Source of the DNA: Talpa occidentalis
Taxonomy: Eukaryota > Chordata > Mammalia > Eulipotyphla > Talpidae
DNA length: 64,000 nt
Direction: 5' to 3'
Assembly (NCBI RefSeq): GCF_014898055.3
Contig: NW_023605083.1
Span: 66,829,715 to 66,893,714 of the forward strand
Under the pieces are notes generated by a model. That model saw only the letters and a program-made list of their open reading frames with translations. It made no database searches and had not been told where the DNA came from. Shown here in pieces: positions 22,113 to 33,699 of the stretch (position 1 is its first letter; every line of letters starts with the position of its first letter). The position numbers and the translations under genes were made by a program.

Positions 22113-22168
22113 GTGGTGGTGGAGGTAATAATACTCTTAGAAGAATGTATTATTACCTCCACTACCAC
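22113..22168. repeat. Strong hairpin: 22-nt inverted repeat, 12-nt loop
   Basis: Arms 22113-22134 and 22147-22168 pair at 21 of 22 positions; the inner 16 are perfect (GTGGAGGTAATAATAC against its complement). The loop is 22135-22146. The mismatch is G opposite T, which would pair as G-U if the plus strand were transcribed. It lies in the last astrotactin intron. It has no match to a repeat family I know. It may be a local template-switch duplication or a structured RNA. Confidence 0.9.
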
Positions 22169-22924
22169 AAACAACACCTTTCTTCTCCCCCCTCCTCCAT
22201 TCTCTCTCTTCTTCTCCTCCTTCCTTCTTTCCGCCTTCCTTGTTTTTCTACAGGTTTAAACCTCGTAAGTCTCAGCAGACTAATATGACAGATGGAAATA
22301 GTGACAGCCTCTAATTTAGGGGCAGACTGCTGGGGTGCAGAGCATGTAGGTGCTATGGGAGTACAGAAAGTGAACACCTACTCATTAGTTTTGGGGTCTT
22401 AGGGGGTAGTCCTAGGGAATGGAGCTCTGAGTGAGGTCTTTGCTTTCAATGAGAAAGCAAATTTTTCAGGCAGATGGAGAGGCCAAGGAAACAGCTCATC
22501 CAATGTCTGACTAGAGTGCATAAACCACCCGTTGTTTGAAACAGTCAGTGCAAAGAATGGGTGAGAGCCCAGTCAGTTTGGCAGAGATCAGAATATCCAG
22601 ACAGTTCTGAGCCTGGTGAAGTATTTTATTTTTGGGGCAATGGAGAATCATTGTCTGATCCAGACAGTCATAAAAATAAGCCACAAATACGAAAGGAGAT
22701 TGGAAAAGGCAATTCCTCCAACATGCTTAAATGCTTTGTCTCCAAAGGTACAGCTACCTCCTTAGAGGGAATCTTGGAATGTAACTGGACCAAACCTTCC
22801 TTTGTCTAAATGGGGAAACTGAGGTTTGGAGTGAGAACAAAAAACTACCTACAGGAACATTTCCAGTTAGTTAAACTAAGGCCAAGTTAGACCCGGGACA
22901 CCTGATCATATAGAGTTGAGATGA

Positions 22925-23035
22925 AATGACCCTGGGTTTCCAAATTCAAAACCCAGCTCTGGCTCTTAACAGCTATGTGGAGCACGAGCAAGTTCTTCAA
23001 TGCCACTAGCTCAGGTAAAGCATCATGAAATCAAA
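22925..23035 (+). mobile_element. MIR SINE fragment
   Basis: gggtttccaaattcaaaacc, cagctctggctcttaacagc and caagttcttcaatgccacta match the forward MIR. Confidence 0.55.
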
Positions 23036-23114
23036 TAACAACAGAGACTTGGGGAGGCTGTGTTTTGGGAGGGTAATTTGCTTAGCTGTCAGTGTAGCCA
23101 AGATTCAAAGTAGC

Positions 23115-23285
23115 ATGCCAGAGTAGAAAGGACATAGCTTCAGTGCTTGTTAGGATAAGTCATGTCTCCTCTGTGTGTCTCAATTTACTCATGTAGAAAT
23201 GTTACTAGAAATGCTTATTTTGTAGGGCTGTTTTCAGTCTGACATGAAGAGGCTGCCATGGGCATCCAGCATAGGATTTTCACAT
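23115..23285 (+). mobile_element. MIR SINE fragment
   Basis: ctctgtgtgtctcaatttac, tcatgtagaaatgttactag, tgtagggctgttttcagtct and an end fragment match the MIR core and tail. Confidence 0.55.
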
Positions 23286-24264
23286 AACAGGAACTAAACT
23301 AATATCAGTTTGCTCTACCGTCCTGGCTCTTTCTGCACCATACACAATTCCCCGCACTTTGGTTTGCATCTAGACAGCAAAGGAAAACTCAGAAAGTGAG
23401 GCCATGGAGAGAAGGGCTGGAGGAGCTCAACTGCTAGAGAAGAGGAGGGGGGAAAGAGTCCAAAGGCGAGAGTGGTGGGTAATAAATTATAGGCAATGGA
23501 GATCCATAAATCAATGGCCAGGATATGCCGAGCTTTCCCTAGAGGGGAAATCATAGGTCAGAGTGACCACTTTTCTCAAATACTGGAAATGAAATCTTCT
23601 GCATTGGAGACAGGACCCAGCCCACTGGGATAGGAAGCAAGAGGTGGAGGAGGGACACCACACATAATTTATCATCTTATCAGCAGGCTATACTGGGCAG
23701 GGATGACTTGTGAAGGCATCAGGCATGGGCTCTGATGCCACTTGTCCGGGAATTGTGGAACCTCTATTCCCAGCACAATTACCCAATCAGCTGCTGACAC
23801 AGTTATCGGATAGAGACCTAATTTTTGATGGGGCCATGTAATGGAGAAAAGGAAGAGAGGCAAGGACATATTTCCCTCGGCCTCTCTCCCTCCTCCCTAA
23901 CTCCTGGAGTTGAGCTTAAATGTCTCCGTGTCAGATGACCTCAAGCTTAATGAGAGTCAAGGGCAAGAGATGGTTACAAAAAATTGGAACACAATCTCCA
24001 GAGAGGGCAGATTAAGGGAAGTCATGTCTTCAATGATGCTGCCCTGGTCAGGCCACATCTGGAGAACCCCATCACTTCGGGTAAGAGGGGTGTATGCAAA
24101 TCGCAGCCACATCCTGATGCTGAAGGTTGTCTCAAGAGTCTTCTGAGGAAATGTTGAAAGCAGAAATGGCATGTATCCACTGAAGGGGAGATTTAAGCAA
24201 ACAGCTGTATTATTCCCGTAATTGAAGACAAAGGATGAAGAGGGATAGAGAGTCAGGGATGATA

Positions 24265-24500
24265 AAGATTATAATTGATTGAGCACGACTATGTGCCAGA
24301 AACCCATGCAACATCTACCTAAATACAATCATCATCATAGTACTAGAGTTCAGAATTTAATGCAAGTCTTCACTCAGGTGGCAAAAGTGAGACTCAGACT
24401 GATCACATGATTTGACCAAGATTAACAGAATGTAAGAATAGCATCTCAGATCTCTGTTACAAGGTACCCAAGCATTATTTCTGAAGCCACTCAGAAATAA
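24265..24500 (-). mobile_element. MIR SINE, reverse orientation
   Basis: attgagcacgactatgtgcc, agaaacccatgcaacatcta, tcactcaggtggcaaaagtg and the following core match a decayed MIR complement. Confidence 0.55.
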
Positions 24501-24639
24501 ACAGAAGGCACTTTTTGAGTCAATACAATTTAAAAACACTTAAAATTAGATTCCTTTAACTATAGAATGGGTCCTTCCATGTCTCCAGGAGCCTCTCTTG
24601 CCCGCCATTGGTGGTGATCAAATCAATAATGTTTTAGAA

Positions 24640-24960
24640 AGGAATATGTTCAGACTGCCCTAACAAAATACTACAGACTGGGTAGCTTATAAACAACAGA
24701 AATTTGTTATAGTTCTGGACACTGGGAAATCCAGGATAGTGACACTGGCAGATCCCATGTGGTGGTTGGTGACTTTATATGGTCGAAGGGGCAAAAGATC
24801 ACTTTGGAGACCCTTTTTTAAGAGCGCTAATCCCATTCATGAGGGCTCCAACCTCAGGGCTGATTCACCTCCCTAATCCCTACCTTTTAGTCCTATCGCC
24901 TTAGGCATAACGTTTGCAACGTATGATGTTGAGAGGGGACACAAACATCCACTACACAGC
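24640..24960 (+). mobile_element. Medium-reiterated mammalian repeat (same type as 62035-62440)
   Basis: gttcagactgccctaacaaa, atactacagactgggtagct, tataaacaacagaaatttgt and tagttctggacactgggaaa form the opening of a very common placental-mammal repeat. The middle is shortened. I recognise the sequence type but not the family name with certainty. Confidence 0.6.
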
Positions 24961-25299
24961 AGAAACTAATGGTAGTAGGAATTGGAGTAGGAATTTCTTG
25001 GTATTGCTTGTTTGTTTTTAAGGAAATAGTGGCTTGATTCACGTATCTGATGAGTAGTTCACAGTAGACCCTGAGGTGACACAGTTGCCAAAGTATTGAG
25101 TTCCTGAGATGAGAGGACCACATTCATGAGTTCCATTTATGCTTCAAAATCATGCTGAAAATTCACCTTTGGGATGTCTTCCAGGTCTTCCCAGCCATAG
25201 TAAGCCATGTTTTTCTCTTTACTGCCAAAGTATTTTGTGTATTTCTTTACTGAGATTTGCACTGCATTCTCCCTTAGCTGTGTGTAAATCTTGGGGTGC

Positions 25300-25530
25300 C
25301 ATGCACTCTAATGGATAAGACACTGACTTGACAACAGAAGACAATTATTTGAATTGGAGTTTTGACACTTATTAGCTGTGTGACCTTGAATGATTTACTT
25401 AACTCCACTGATTCTCTTTTCCTTTATGTTCAAAAAATCAATTGTTCAGGACACAAAATGAGATATAACTCAGATATTACTGTGCCCTTAATAGATGTTC
25501 AACTAGTATTTCCCATCTGCTTCTTGGAAA
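25300..25530 (+). mobile_element. MIR SINE
   Basis: gacacttattagctgtgtga, ccttgaatgatttacttaac and tccactgattctcttttcct are standard MIR core; the tail runs into gcccttaatagatgttcaac. Confidence 0.7.
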
Positions 25531-25739
25531 ATATACAATTCCCCTAGTGTCTAGCTTCTGATTGTGTAAGATGAAGAGATTAATGACACTAAATTAACTT
25601 GAAGGGGGGAAATCCTCAGCCCTTAGCATTCAAAATACAGAATGCTCTTGCAAGTGTTGATAAAAAGAATGAAATGACACAATAGCATGATGTGGACCTA
25701 AGGCAATAATCTGGCAAGCAGGCAGAATGTTTATTAAAC

Positions 25740-26215
25740 AGATTTATTTACAGACAGCTACAAAGAAGTTGGAAGAAATCTAGTTGGTCTGTAATAGAGG
25801 ACTAAATGAATGCATAATATATTCATATAATTGCTTGACTATAGGACCTTTAAAAAGACAACATATTTACATATGCATTTATGGGAAAAGACTTGTTAAG
25901 TGTAAACAGGCAGATAACAGAATATGGTGTATGCATTTGTTAGACTCCAGAGTGGACGGAAATAGAGCTGTGGTTGTAGAAACAGACATATCTGTAAGCC
26001 TGTACTGTTTTCCCTATTCAAATGTGTATCTATGTCCTATCCATATTCATATCTGCAAAGCTATGTGAACACCGTTAATGATTTTCTTCTAGGCTGGGAT
26101 GAAGGGGTTCAGAGGTGCAAATTTTTCACTTATTTTATATACAGCTTTATCATCTGGACATTCTAGAATGAACAAGAAATACCTTTATAAGAAAATGTAA
26201 TAAGAATATATCCAC
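25740..26215 (+). mobile_element. Unassigned old transposon tail
   Basis: AT-rich text such as gcataatatattcatataat, then ttcacttattttatatacag and a terminal cctttataagaaaatgtaat resembles the 3' part of an old autonomous element. I cannot place the family. Confidence 0.3.
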
Positions 26216-27879
26216 CTTGAAAAAATGCATACACACGCAATGTATATTAAGGCTGGTTTGATGCATTTTTGCGATGAAGCCATGCGTGGGTTTATGGCTT
26301 CCCAGTTGTTCACCAGAGTTACTTTCAGAATAAATTTACATCAAATTTAGCCTCAAATAACACCCACTAGACAGAAAGTCAGAAACTCCATACTACTACC
26401 TGAATATATATTCAACACCAGGTTTGAAATATGATTTGTAAGATGACTAGTGAAGATGTTTATTTACTTTGTCCCTTCCTCATTCTCTCACAAGAAACCA
26501 GGAACCCTTCCCAAAAATTCATTACTGAGCTGATGGTAAGAATGACTGACTCCCAACTAACCCCAAACTACTCTAGTTTGAAAGTGATAGAGACCTAAAG
26601 ATAATAACCAACCTTGTTATATGATCGATGGAAACTGGTCTGTGGGACATAGTGAGCTTGGCTGCCTCTATCTAGTCTCAGGCATCTTCAGTGATAAGAG
26701 TTACCACTGCTGCAATAGTGGGTTTTCAAGAATCGAAGAGAGAACACAATTCATGTAAAGTGTATCCACTGTAGACAATGCATATTGATTTCAGATGTGT
26801 CAATATGCAGAAAATAAAGTAAAAGTGTGTCTGAGATTATAGGAATATGGTCCTACATCTGTCCTTATTTCCAATGTCTTAGAAATTCCAAGAGGATTTA
26901 TCCATGCTATGTAAGGAAGGAGCTAGTATAATCCTGGACTGAAAGAATACAGAGGCAGCCCAGCCTTGCTTGTTTTTACTAGGACACAGTAAACTATGAT
27001 TCTTTTCTGATGGGAAAGGTTTATTGTCTTGCTCTATTTAAAAAGAACCTAATGCTATACACCTGAAACTTACATATTACAAATCATTCTATAAAAGTGC
27101 ATTTAGATTTTCAAAAAGAAAAGAAGGTATTTGTTTCTTCCAGTTTTCTAGTCAGCACAAAGAAAGTGATTTAGAACAAAGCCCATGAATAAAATATTTT
27201 CTAAGTGGGGAAAAAGAAAAGATTCCAGGCTGAACCAAGCTTGTGATGATTTCTGTGATCTACTAGAAATGTCTGCCATGGAAGCAAGAAGGGCTGGCAT
27301 CATAAAAATACCTTTCCTCTTTTAGAGAAACAAAATCTCTTCCAACATGTGTTTTCTTCTCTTGACCCTATCATTTTAGTCAAAAATAAGCAAGAGGTCT
27401 GAGAAGCCTGAGGATGGTCAAGGATGCTCTGATGAGCAGATTCTGGTCCCTGGTCACCTATGAGCTTAATTTTTGCAAGTGCCCTAATAGGAACCGTATG
27501 GCTGGCCAGCTGGGTGTCAGCAGGTCTTCTATGAGCAGCTGTTTGCCGTAACCTGTGGTTGTCATGGGAACCAGGCTCTGGAGGACACTGGCCTGATAGC
27601 TTTATTAGGCAGAGGTAAGAGACATCCCTTTGTCACTAAATTTTATGGAGGGTATGTGGCCACAGAGCTAGGGAGGAGTAGACATTTTAGTGTTTGGTAG
27701 TTATAGACCAAGAGAATCATAATAGAGTTCCTCCCATGATAGTAGTCTGCAGGTGCCCGAGGGGGAAAGCCCTTATCACCCTAGTCACCCCTGGTCCCTG
27801 GGATGTGCTGCGCTGCAGGTGAGAGGACATTCACAATGCGTTCAGGACTGGCTGGTTCCTTGGTGTCATAACTGAGGGA

Positions 27880-28030
27880 CAGGATTTTGGCTTCTAGTCC
27901 TTTTATGTTACAGATGAGGCCCCGAATAGGGGAAGGAACTTGTCTAAGGTCACACACAAAGCTGGTGGCAAATCCAGGACATGGACCCAAGGCGCCTGGC
28001 TCCAGGCTGTGTCTTGCTCTCTCTCCTTTA
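27880..28030 (-). mobile_element. MIR SINE, reverse orientation
   Basis: ttacagatgaggccccgaat, ggaaggaacttgtctaaggt, cacacacaaagctggtggca and aatccaggac form the MIR complement. Confidence 0.65.
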
Positions 28031-28119
28031 CACTTTGAATTCTGCACGCTTTCTAGCCCAGGAAGGGCAGGTACACTGAACCACAATGCTCCTCTGTTTA
28101 AAGTCCTAGCTGGCTTTTG

Positions 28120-28752
28120 GGAGAAAGAGCCACCATGATCTGGCCTCTGCTGAACTCAAGTCTTGTGCTTTTCCTAAATCCTCTTACCTTGAACTCTGCT
28201 CTAGAAGGATTTGTCCTTCCCAGAGAGGTATCTTCCTGCTTCTCTCATCTTTACACTGTAGTTCTTTGTGAAAGAAAACCCACCCTGTTCTACCTGGAGG
28301 ACTCCAGTTGATTCTTGAGTCTAAGCATAATGTCCATTTTCTTCTCTAGGGATTCCTCCTTGACATCCAGATCTGGATTAGCTGTGCCAGCCATCTGCAT
28401 CCAGAACCTTGTCACCCAAAGTGTGCTTTGTGTCATCCCCTAAGAGCTTGTCAGAAATGCAGACTCTCAGGCCCATCCTGGACCAATGAGTCAATGTGAT
28501 TTTTTACCAGCACCGCTCCCCGGAAGCCCAGTGATTCTAATGCACATAGAGATTTGAGAAACACTGCTCTAAACCATGCCCCACCCTCCTCTTCACAGTA
28601 TGCTTATGACATGTTTCATTGCACCTGCCTGCTGAACTGTCTTCTAACTAGGTGCTGCTCTAGTAAAGGCAGGATCTGTCTTCTTCACTTGTGTATTTCA
28701 AGCCCACATCACAGTAAGCATGCTCAATGGATCAAGGAATCAATAAATTAAT
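28120..28752 (+). mobile_element. L2 LINE 3' end split by a MER5 insertion
   Basis: L2 tail vocabulary runs from about 28120 to 28345 (catgatctggcctctgctga, cttaccttgaactctgctct) and resumes at about 28571-28752 (cattgcacctgcctgctgaa, ggcaggatctgtcttcttca, gaatcaataaattaatgaaa). The MER5-like element sits between. Confidence 0.6.
28350..28570 (+). mobile_element. MER5-type DNA transposon remnant
   Basis: gagcttgtcagaaatgcaga, ctctcaggcccatcctggac, cccagtgattctaatgcaca and gagatttgagaaacactgct follow hAT-Charlie MER5 order and interrupt an L2 fossil. Confidence 0.75.
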
Positions 28753-30189
28753 GAAATGAGGTCTTAACTTTTTCAATATTAGATGATGCATTTTTTAGAA
28801 TGTTATTTTGAGCTGAAGAGACCTAAGAGTTCATAGAATTCACCTGCTTTCAAATGTGAGCTACAGATCCTTGCTATTTCAGAGAGAGCATGGAATAGGA
28901 GAAGAGGAGACCCAGAGATGAGGTTCCACGCCACCACTCTAGATTCTACCATAAAAACTATATAATCACTAGTCTATACACTATATACTCATTCACCCCA
29001 TTATCCAATTATCCAGTGAGTAAGTAGTCATCTCTTATATGTAAGAATGACTAGGACATACAGGATCACTAGCTATATATAAACTGACATTATATTGGGA
29101 AAGGGTGATAAGACATAAGTAAACCCATTTGCAGAACAAGACACTAAAATTATAGTTTGAACACAGAGAATTAAATCATGAGAGAGTGACAGAATGAATG
29201 GGTAGAAATTTTAGTGGATTCTCTGAGAAGAGGGCATTCTAGCTAAGACCTGGGATCTCATGTAAGAACTATATAGGGGAAAAATATTTATTTAGGAAAG
29301 AAAAGTCCAGTTCATCATGGTCATTTTATAGATGAGGAGACTGAGGGCCAGCCCGACGTTGAGAGAGTTCATTAGCAGTGCCAGGATGGATTAGGAAGCA
29401 GCTGCCTTGATTCCTGCTGATATGCCTATATGGGCTGTTGGGGGAATTTCAGATTTCCTTCTCCAGAAACTAGAAAGACCAATGGTAAAGGAAGCTGGGT
29501 GACACAGAGGGGGTTGGCAGATACATGATGGCTGACCAAAGGTTAGCAGGTTATCACAGTCCATTCCTGAATGGGTTGTCTTGCCTCTGTGGGCGGCAAG
29601 ACAGCCTTTTCAAAAGATTTATGACCTGGAGGGTTGTAAAGGATCCCAGAAGGCTGTAAAGACAAAGTCAGGAGTGGGGCTCTGGTTTAGCTTCTACCCA
29701 AACTCCCTCAGCCCTGTGGGAAAGCCCAATAAAGTGGAATGCCTGCCCCCGTCCATGGGCAAGATGGTGGTCAAGATGACTCACACAGTGGCTTTCATCT
29801 TGGGGCTCTGTGCTTCTGTATGCCTGTCGGTCCTCTTTAGGCTTTTATCTAAAGAAACTTCCTTTCATGTGAAAGGGAGAAACTTACAATCCAGGACCCA
29901 GCAGAGCAGATAAGGCACAGCCCAGAGAGAGATCCCTTTTATCCCTTGACCAAGTTCTCATCTCCTCCCTTGAGGGCCTCAAATTCTTGGAGGGTTATTG
30001 CAAGAGTTGTAAGGGCTCACAGTGAGAACCCAGGGCAGAACCAGCCTTTGGATCAAACGCCACAACTCTGAGCAGCTCATTTAATCCGATAGGACCTCCA
30101 ACCCCTTATCACATTGGGGATATGCAACTTTGCCTGGCTTACAAGGTCTTACTGAAGTCTAAAAGTATGACATGCTACCTACTAAGTAT

Positions 30190-30540
30190 TTCAGGAAGTC
30201 ATGCAGTTTCCCAATGCCACTGATATGACCCCTGCCCAGTACACCACACTATCTCCTCTAGATTATGAGCTCAAGAACTTTGTCTTGTCTTGAACCTGTT
30301 AGTTCAAGCTTCCAACAGAGTAATATTTCTCCCTTGAAAACCTGATAATATCACTTCCTACCCCCATGAAAAACACTTGAAAAGTTTCCTGTTACCCTGG
30401 AGGGTGGGTGGTGATGCAAATTCTCTAACACTATCTATGGGGGATCCAGGACTGACCCCTGCTGATCTCTTGCCATCCCTGCTATCACATGCTTTCCCAA
30501 CTACCTGGAAATGCCTTCTGTTCCTCCACATACAGTGTTT
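30190..30540 (+). mobile_element. Probable L2 LINE fragment
   Basis: cttgccatccctgctatcac, caactacctggaaatgcctt and ctgttcctccacatacagtg match the L2 tail. The left part is decayed. Confidence 0.45.
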
Positions 30541-30696
30541 ACCACAGTGTAAAAGGCATTCCTGGGGCCGGAGAGAGGATTTTCGGTGGTTGTCAAGATG
30601 ATCACAGACCCAGTGTTAAACAATAATAGATTACATTTGGAAAAGCAGTTAGTGTCACCTGTTCATGCTCTTCCTTCCTGCAGATCATTTTAAAAA

Positions 30697-31006
30697 AAGG
30701 CAGGTTTGATGGGGCCTCCCTGGTCGCTCAGGGGTTAAATACAGCACTATCAAGCTATCACCAGCCACTGCAGCACAAGTCGATTCCCCAGCTGGCCAGG
30801 GAAGTGACCCACATGATGCAGCAGACCTCTCCTGTCTTGCTCACTGCTCCCCTCAGCAGTGTATTTCAGTAGATCTGCCTGTTCTGCTCTGCACCCCACT
30901 CTGCCTCTGGTGAATCCTCTCACCCACCCCCTACACTTCTGGGCTGTACTCCAGTTCTTATAGGCATAAATAAATAAATCTTAAAAAAATAAAGAAGGCA
31001 GGTTTG
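30697..31006 (+). mobile_element. tRNA-derived SINE with target-site duplication
   Basis: Body 30709-30994, of the same family as 21480 but more diverged (head CCTCCCTGGTCGCTCAG; unique part with cagacctctcctgtcttgct and ctcagcagtgtatttcagta). A duplication, aaggcaggtttg, lies at 30697-30708 and 30995-31006. Confidence 0.93.
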
Positions 31007-31369
31007 GGTTTTGGACTGTGTCATCCACACGTCTCTAACACTCGCTTATCTGTCTTTGGAAGCTCTGCTGGAGGAGATCAAGATTGTTTGCTTTTTTTTC
31101 TTCCATTGTATTAAGTGTTTAGGTTTAATTCTTTGTTAAGGGGAGGGAGTGCTAGTTCTCTTCTTGACAAGATGACACAGTGTTTTCTTTCAAATATATT
31201 TTCAACAAGAAGAGAATCACAGGAAGAGACATCAAATAAATAAAGTGCATGTGGTATGGCCAGTAGCATAAAGGCGGGAGGTCAAGAGGTGAGAGGAAAG
31301 CCCTGCTCCCATGGAACATAGCTACTCTGGGCGTCTCCCAGGCTAGTCCTGCCCCAAACCCCCCAGGAC

Positions 31370-31610
31370 TCCTCTCCCTATACTTCTCTGTCCCCTACTG
31401 AGGCTTTAGGTGTCAGGGTCTGCGCCCTTTTGGCCCTATTCTTTTGCTCTCATGACACATATTACTCATATTCTTTGCAAGTCCTTGTTTCACTACCTGC
31501 AATAGTATCCAGTGTGTGGGTAGGGATGGCCCGTCTACCTTTTTTCCATTGTCAAATCAGCAACCATCAGGTAAGAAAGACTGTTGAGGATGTGCTGAGT
31601 GAATGAATGG
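31370..31610 (+). mobile_element. L2 LINE 3' fragment
   Basis: tattcttttgctctcatgac, acatattactcatattcttt and a closing gatgtgctgagtgaatgaat fit the L2 end. Confidence 0.55.
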
Positions 31611-32167
31611 TGTTATTGTTAGGTGTGAGGCATGAAAGGCAGCCAGGATTTCAAGTGCTGCTTTATGGAACTTCAGAAGACAGTGACTACATCTGCACGG
31701 CACCTAGCCCAGTGGCTGCCATGATCACTGCTGGTGACAAAAATCAGGCCTTTGTACATGTTGAATTTGTGAATGTATTTGGTCATGGCCACCAATGGAC
31801 TTCATTGCAGAAAATCTCCAGTTTGTTATGGACTAGATTAGGGGCCATGACCCCACCATCATGACACACCCTCTGTGAATCTGATCAGGACACATCCCTT
31901 CAAGAAGCTTAAATTCCCATCTCTAAAATTGAAGGTGGAAGGTCGGCAATGGGAGCAATTGTTCAAAAAAGCACGGGCATCTCACTTCCCTGACATTCCA
32001 GGAGGCCACGAATCTTGTGTTCTTCCCGCCCATTTCCCATCCCAAGTCCTGACACTGGTGAGCACCAGCCCTCGTTATTGATCAAAGGTTCTCGGGACAG
32101 GGTTTAGTAAGTCAGATGGAAGCAAAAAGAATTTGCTGTTCCACTCACACTCACACACCCCCCCTAC

Positions 32168-32351
32168 CTGGGTCCCAGCTCATCTTCGCTCCTCCAGACA
32201 AAGTCGCCAAACTTCTCGTAGTGGGAGTTATAGTGGTGCTGGACTCGGAAGAGCATGGAAGCTGAGACCTCCATCAGCGTGTTGTAGGCCGTCTGCTGCT
32301 CCTTCCCACTCGTGTACCCATTGTACAGATTGTAGATCTTGTCAGCTATCT
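32168..32351 (-). CDS. ASTN2: Astrotactin, penultimate coding exon
   Basis: 184 nt encoding 60 full codons: [19 protein letters not shown], then [20 protein letters not shown], then [20 protein letters not shown]. Each side shares a split codon (glutamate on the left of the protein, arginine on the right). This is the start of the annexin-like domain after the last fibronectin III domain and is a highly conserved astrotactin signature. The acceptor is a pyrimidine-rich CCCCCTCAG just upstream (32352-32354 in complement). The donor is CCCAG followed by GTAGGG (GT complement at 32166-32167). Phases 1 and 2 join its neighbours without breaking the frame. No premature stop. Recognition is from the protein family; the ASTN2 or ASTN1 choice is as for the last exon. 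Confidence 0.94.
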
Positions 32352-32429
32352 CTGAGGGGGAAGAAGTACAGGCCTCGGTCAGTGGGTGGTAGGAAAAAGA
32401 CAGAAAGCATGTCTTGCAATAAAGAAGGT

Positions 32430-32560
32430 GTATTCATACAGGAGTTCACGTTCTTGGTTTCTGGAATTAGACAAACCTGAATTCCATCGTGAAGATGATG
32501 CTGATTAGTTGTGTTCGGTTTTCCTGTTTACCAACTGAAAAGAACAATGTCTCATGTGAA
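32430..32560 (+). mobile_element. MIR SINE fragment
   Basis: ggaattagacaaacctgaat, attagttgtgttcggttttc and gtttaccaactg match a decayed MIR. Confidence 0.45.
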
Positions 32561-32596
32561 GGTGCACTGGGAGAACTAAATTAAAGAGAGAACATA

Positions 32597-32870
32597 GGGG
32601 TCTCCCTGGTGGCGCAAGGGGTTAGGACACAGCCTATGAGGTGATCCGCAGCCACTGCAGCATGAGTTTGATCCCTGGCCAGGGAGCTACCCACATGGAA
32701 CAGCAGACCTCTCCTGTCTCACCCGCTGCTCCCCTCAGCAGTGTGTTTCAGTCAATCTGCCTGTTCTGTTCCCCACTCTGTCTCTGGTAAATCCTCTCGC
32801 CCCCCCACACCTCTGGCCTGTATCCCAGCTCTTGTATGCATAAATAAATATGTCTTTAAAAAAAATAAAA
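32597..32870 (+). mobile_element. tRNA-derived SINE (antisense to the gene)
   Basis: GGTCTCCCTGGTGGCGCAAG head, gagtttgatccctgg B-box region, cagacctctcctgtctcacc and ctcagcagtgtgtttcagtc unique part, and an (AAAT)n tail. An imperfect duplication, gagaacata versus gtgaacata, flanks it near 32588 and 32872. Confidence 0.92.
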
Positions 32871-33067
32871 AGTGAACATAAAGTACTCAATACGAGGCCT
32901 CGTCATTGCAAGCTTAATTATTAACCTGATTATTGTGTCCATGACTTAACAGAAAATTCCAAACAAGTACAGAGGCTTAAGTAAACTGTCTCAGGCTCAT
33001 CTCAGTGGTCCTCTACCATTTCCCCTCCACAATATTTCCAACATGTTTCTGCAATCAGCTGATAGGT

Positions 33068-33373
33068 CTCCATTCACAATTCTTTTTTACTTTTAAAGAT
33101 TTATTTATTCATGCATGCAAGAACTGGTGTACAGGCCAGATGTGCAGGAGGGTGAGAGGATTCACCAGAGACAGAGCAGGGAGCAGAATAAGCAGACTGA
33201 CTGAAATACACTGTTGAGGGGAGCAGCGGACGAAAGAGGAGAGGTCTGCTGCGCAATGTGGGATTCTCGCTGGCTGGCCGTGATGGAACCGCGCTGCGGA
33301 GGCTGCAGACAGCTTCACAGCACTGCGCTCAACCACCTGCACCACCAGGGGAGGCCCTCCATTCACAATTCTT
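33068..33373 (-). mobile_element. tRNA-derived SINE (sense with the gene) with target-site duplication
   Basis: Body 33085-33356 in reverse complement: tail ttaaagatttatttattcat on the left, head caccaccaggggaggc on the right. A 17-bp duplication, ctccattcacaattctt, lies at 33068-33084 and 33357-33373. It faces the copy at 32597 from about 215 bp away. Confidence 0.95.
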
Positions 33374-33699
33374 GCAAAGAAAATTCACTTCTCTGATTGT
33401 CCTTCCTGTCCCTTTGGCCATTCCCACTAACTAATGGACTGAAACTTCTCACAGGCTGCTCTCCTGAGTCTAAGGCACATCCTTTCATCTTTGAAGACTG
33501 AGCAAAATCTATACATGTCCCCAAGTCACTGCTAATAATAGTGCCTCTAGGAGAGTCTGGAGACTTGAGGGAAACATGGGAGGAGTGTTTCCTTTGCACT
33601 GCTTTCTACTGCTTTTTATTTTTCCAAACCATGAACATGTGCTATTTTAAAATAATCAATGAAAACTTTTAGGGGAATATCTGAAACCCCCTCATTTTT

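Larger units (their letters stand above)
19205..32167 (-). other. ASTN2: Astrotactin last intron (about 13.0 kb)
   Basis: It is bounded by a GT donor just after the exon at 32168 and an AG acceptor at 19205-19206. It contains MER20, MIR, L2, MER5 and two young SINEs, listed separately. Stretches 19205-20100, 20430-21460, 21751-22920, 23285-24260, 26216-27875 and 28755-30185 show no exon or RNA gene that I can support. 20985-21250 and 21780-21960 look like decayed LINE sequence. 29580-29930 holds a 110-codon plus-strand frame with no recognised domain. Confidence 0.85.
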
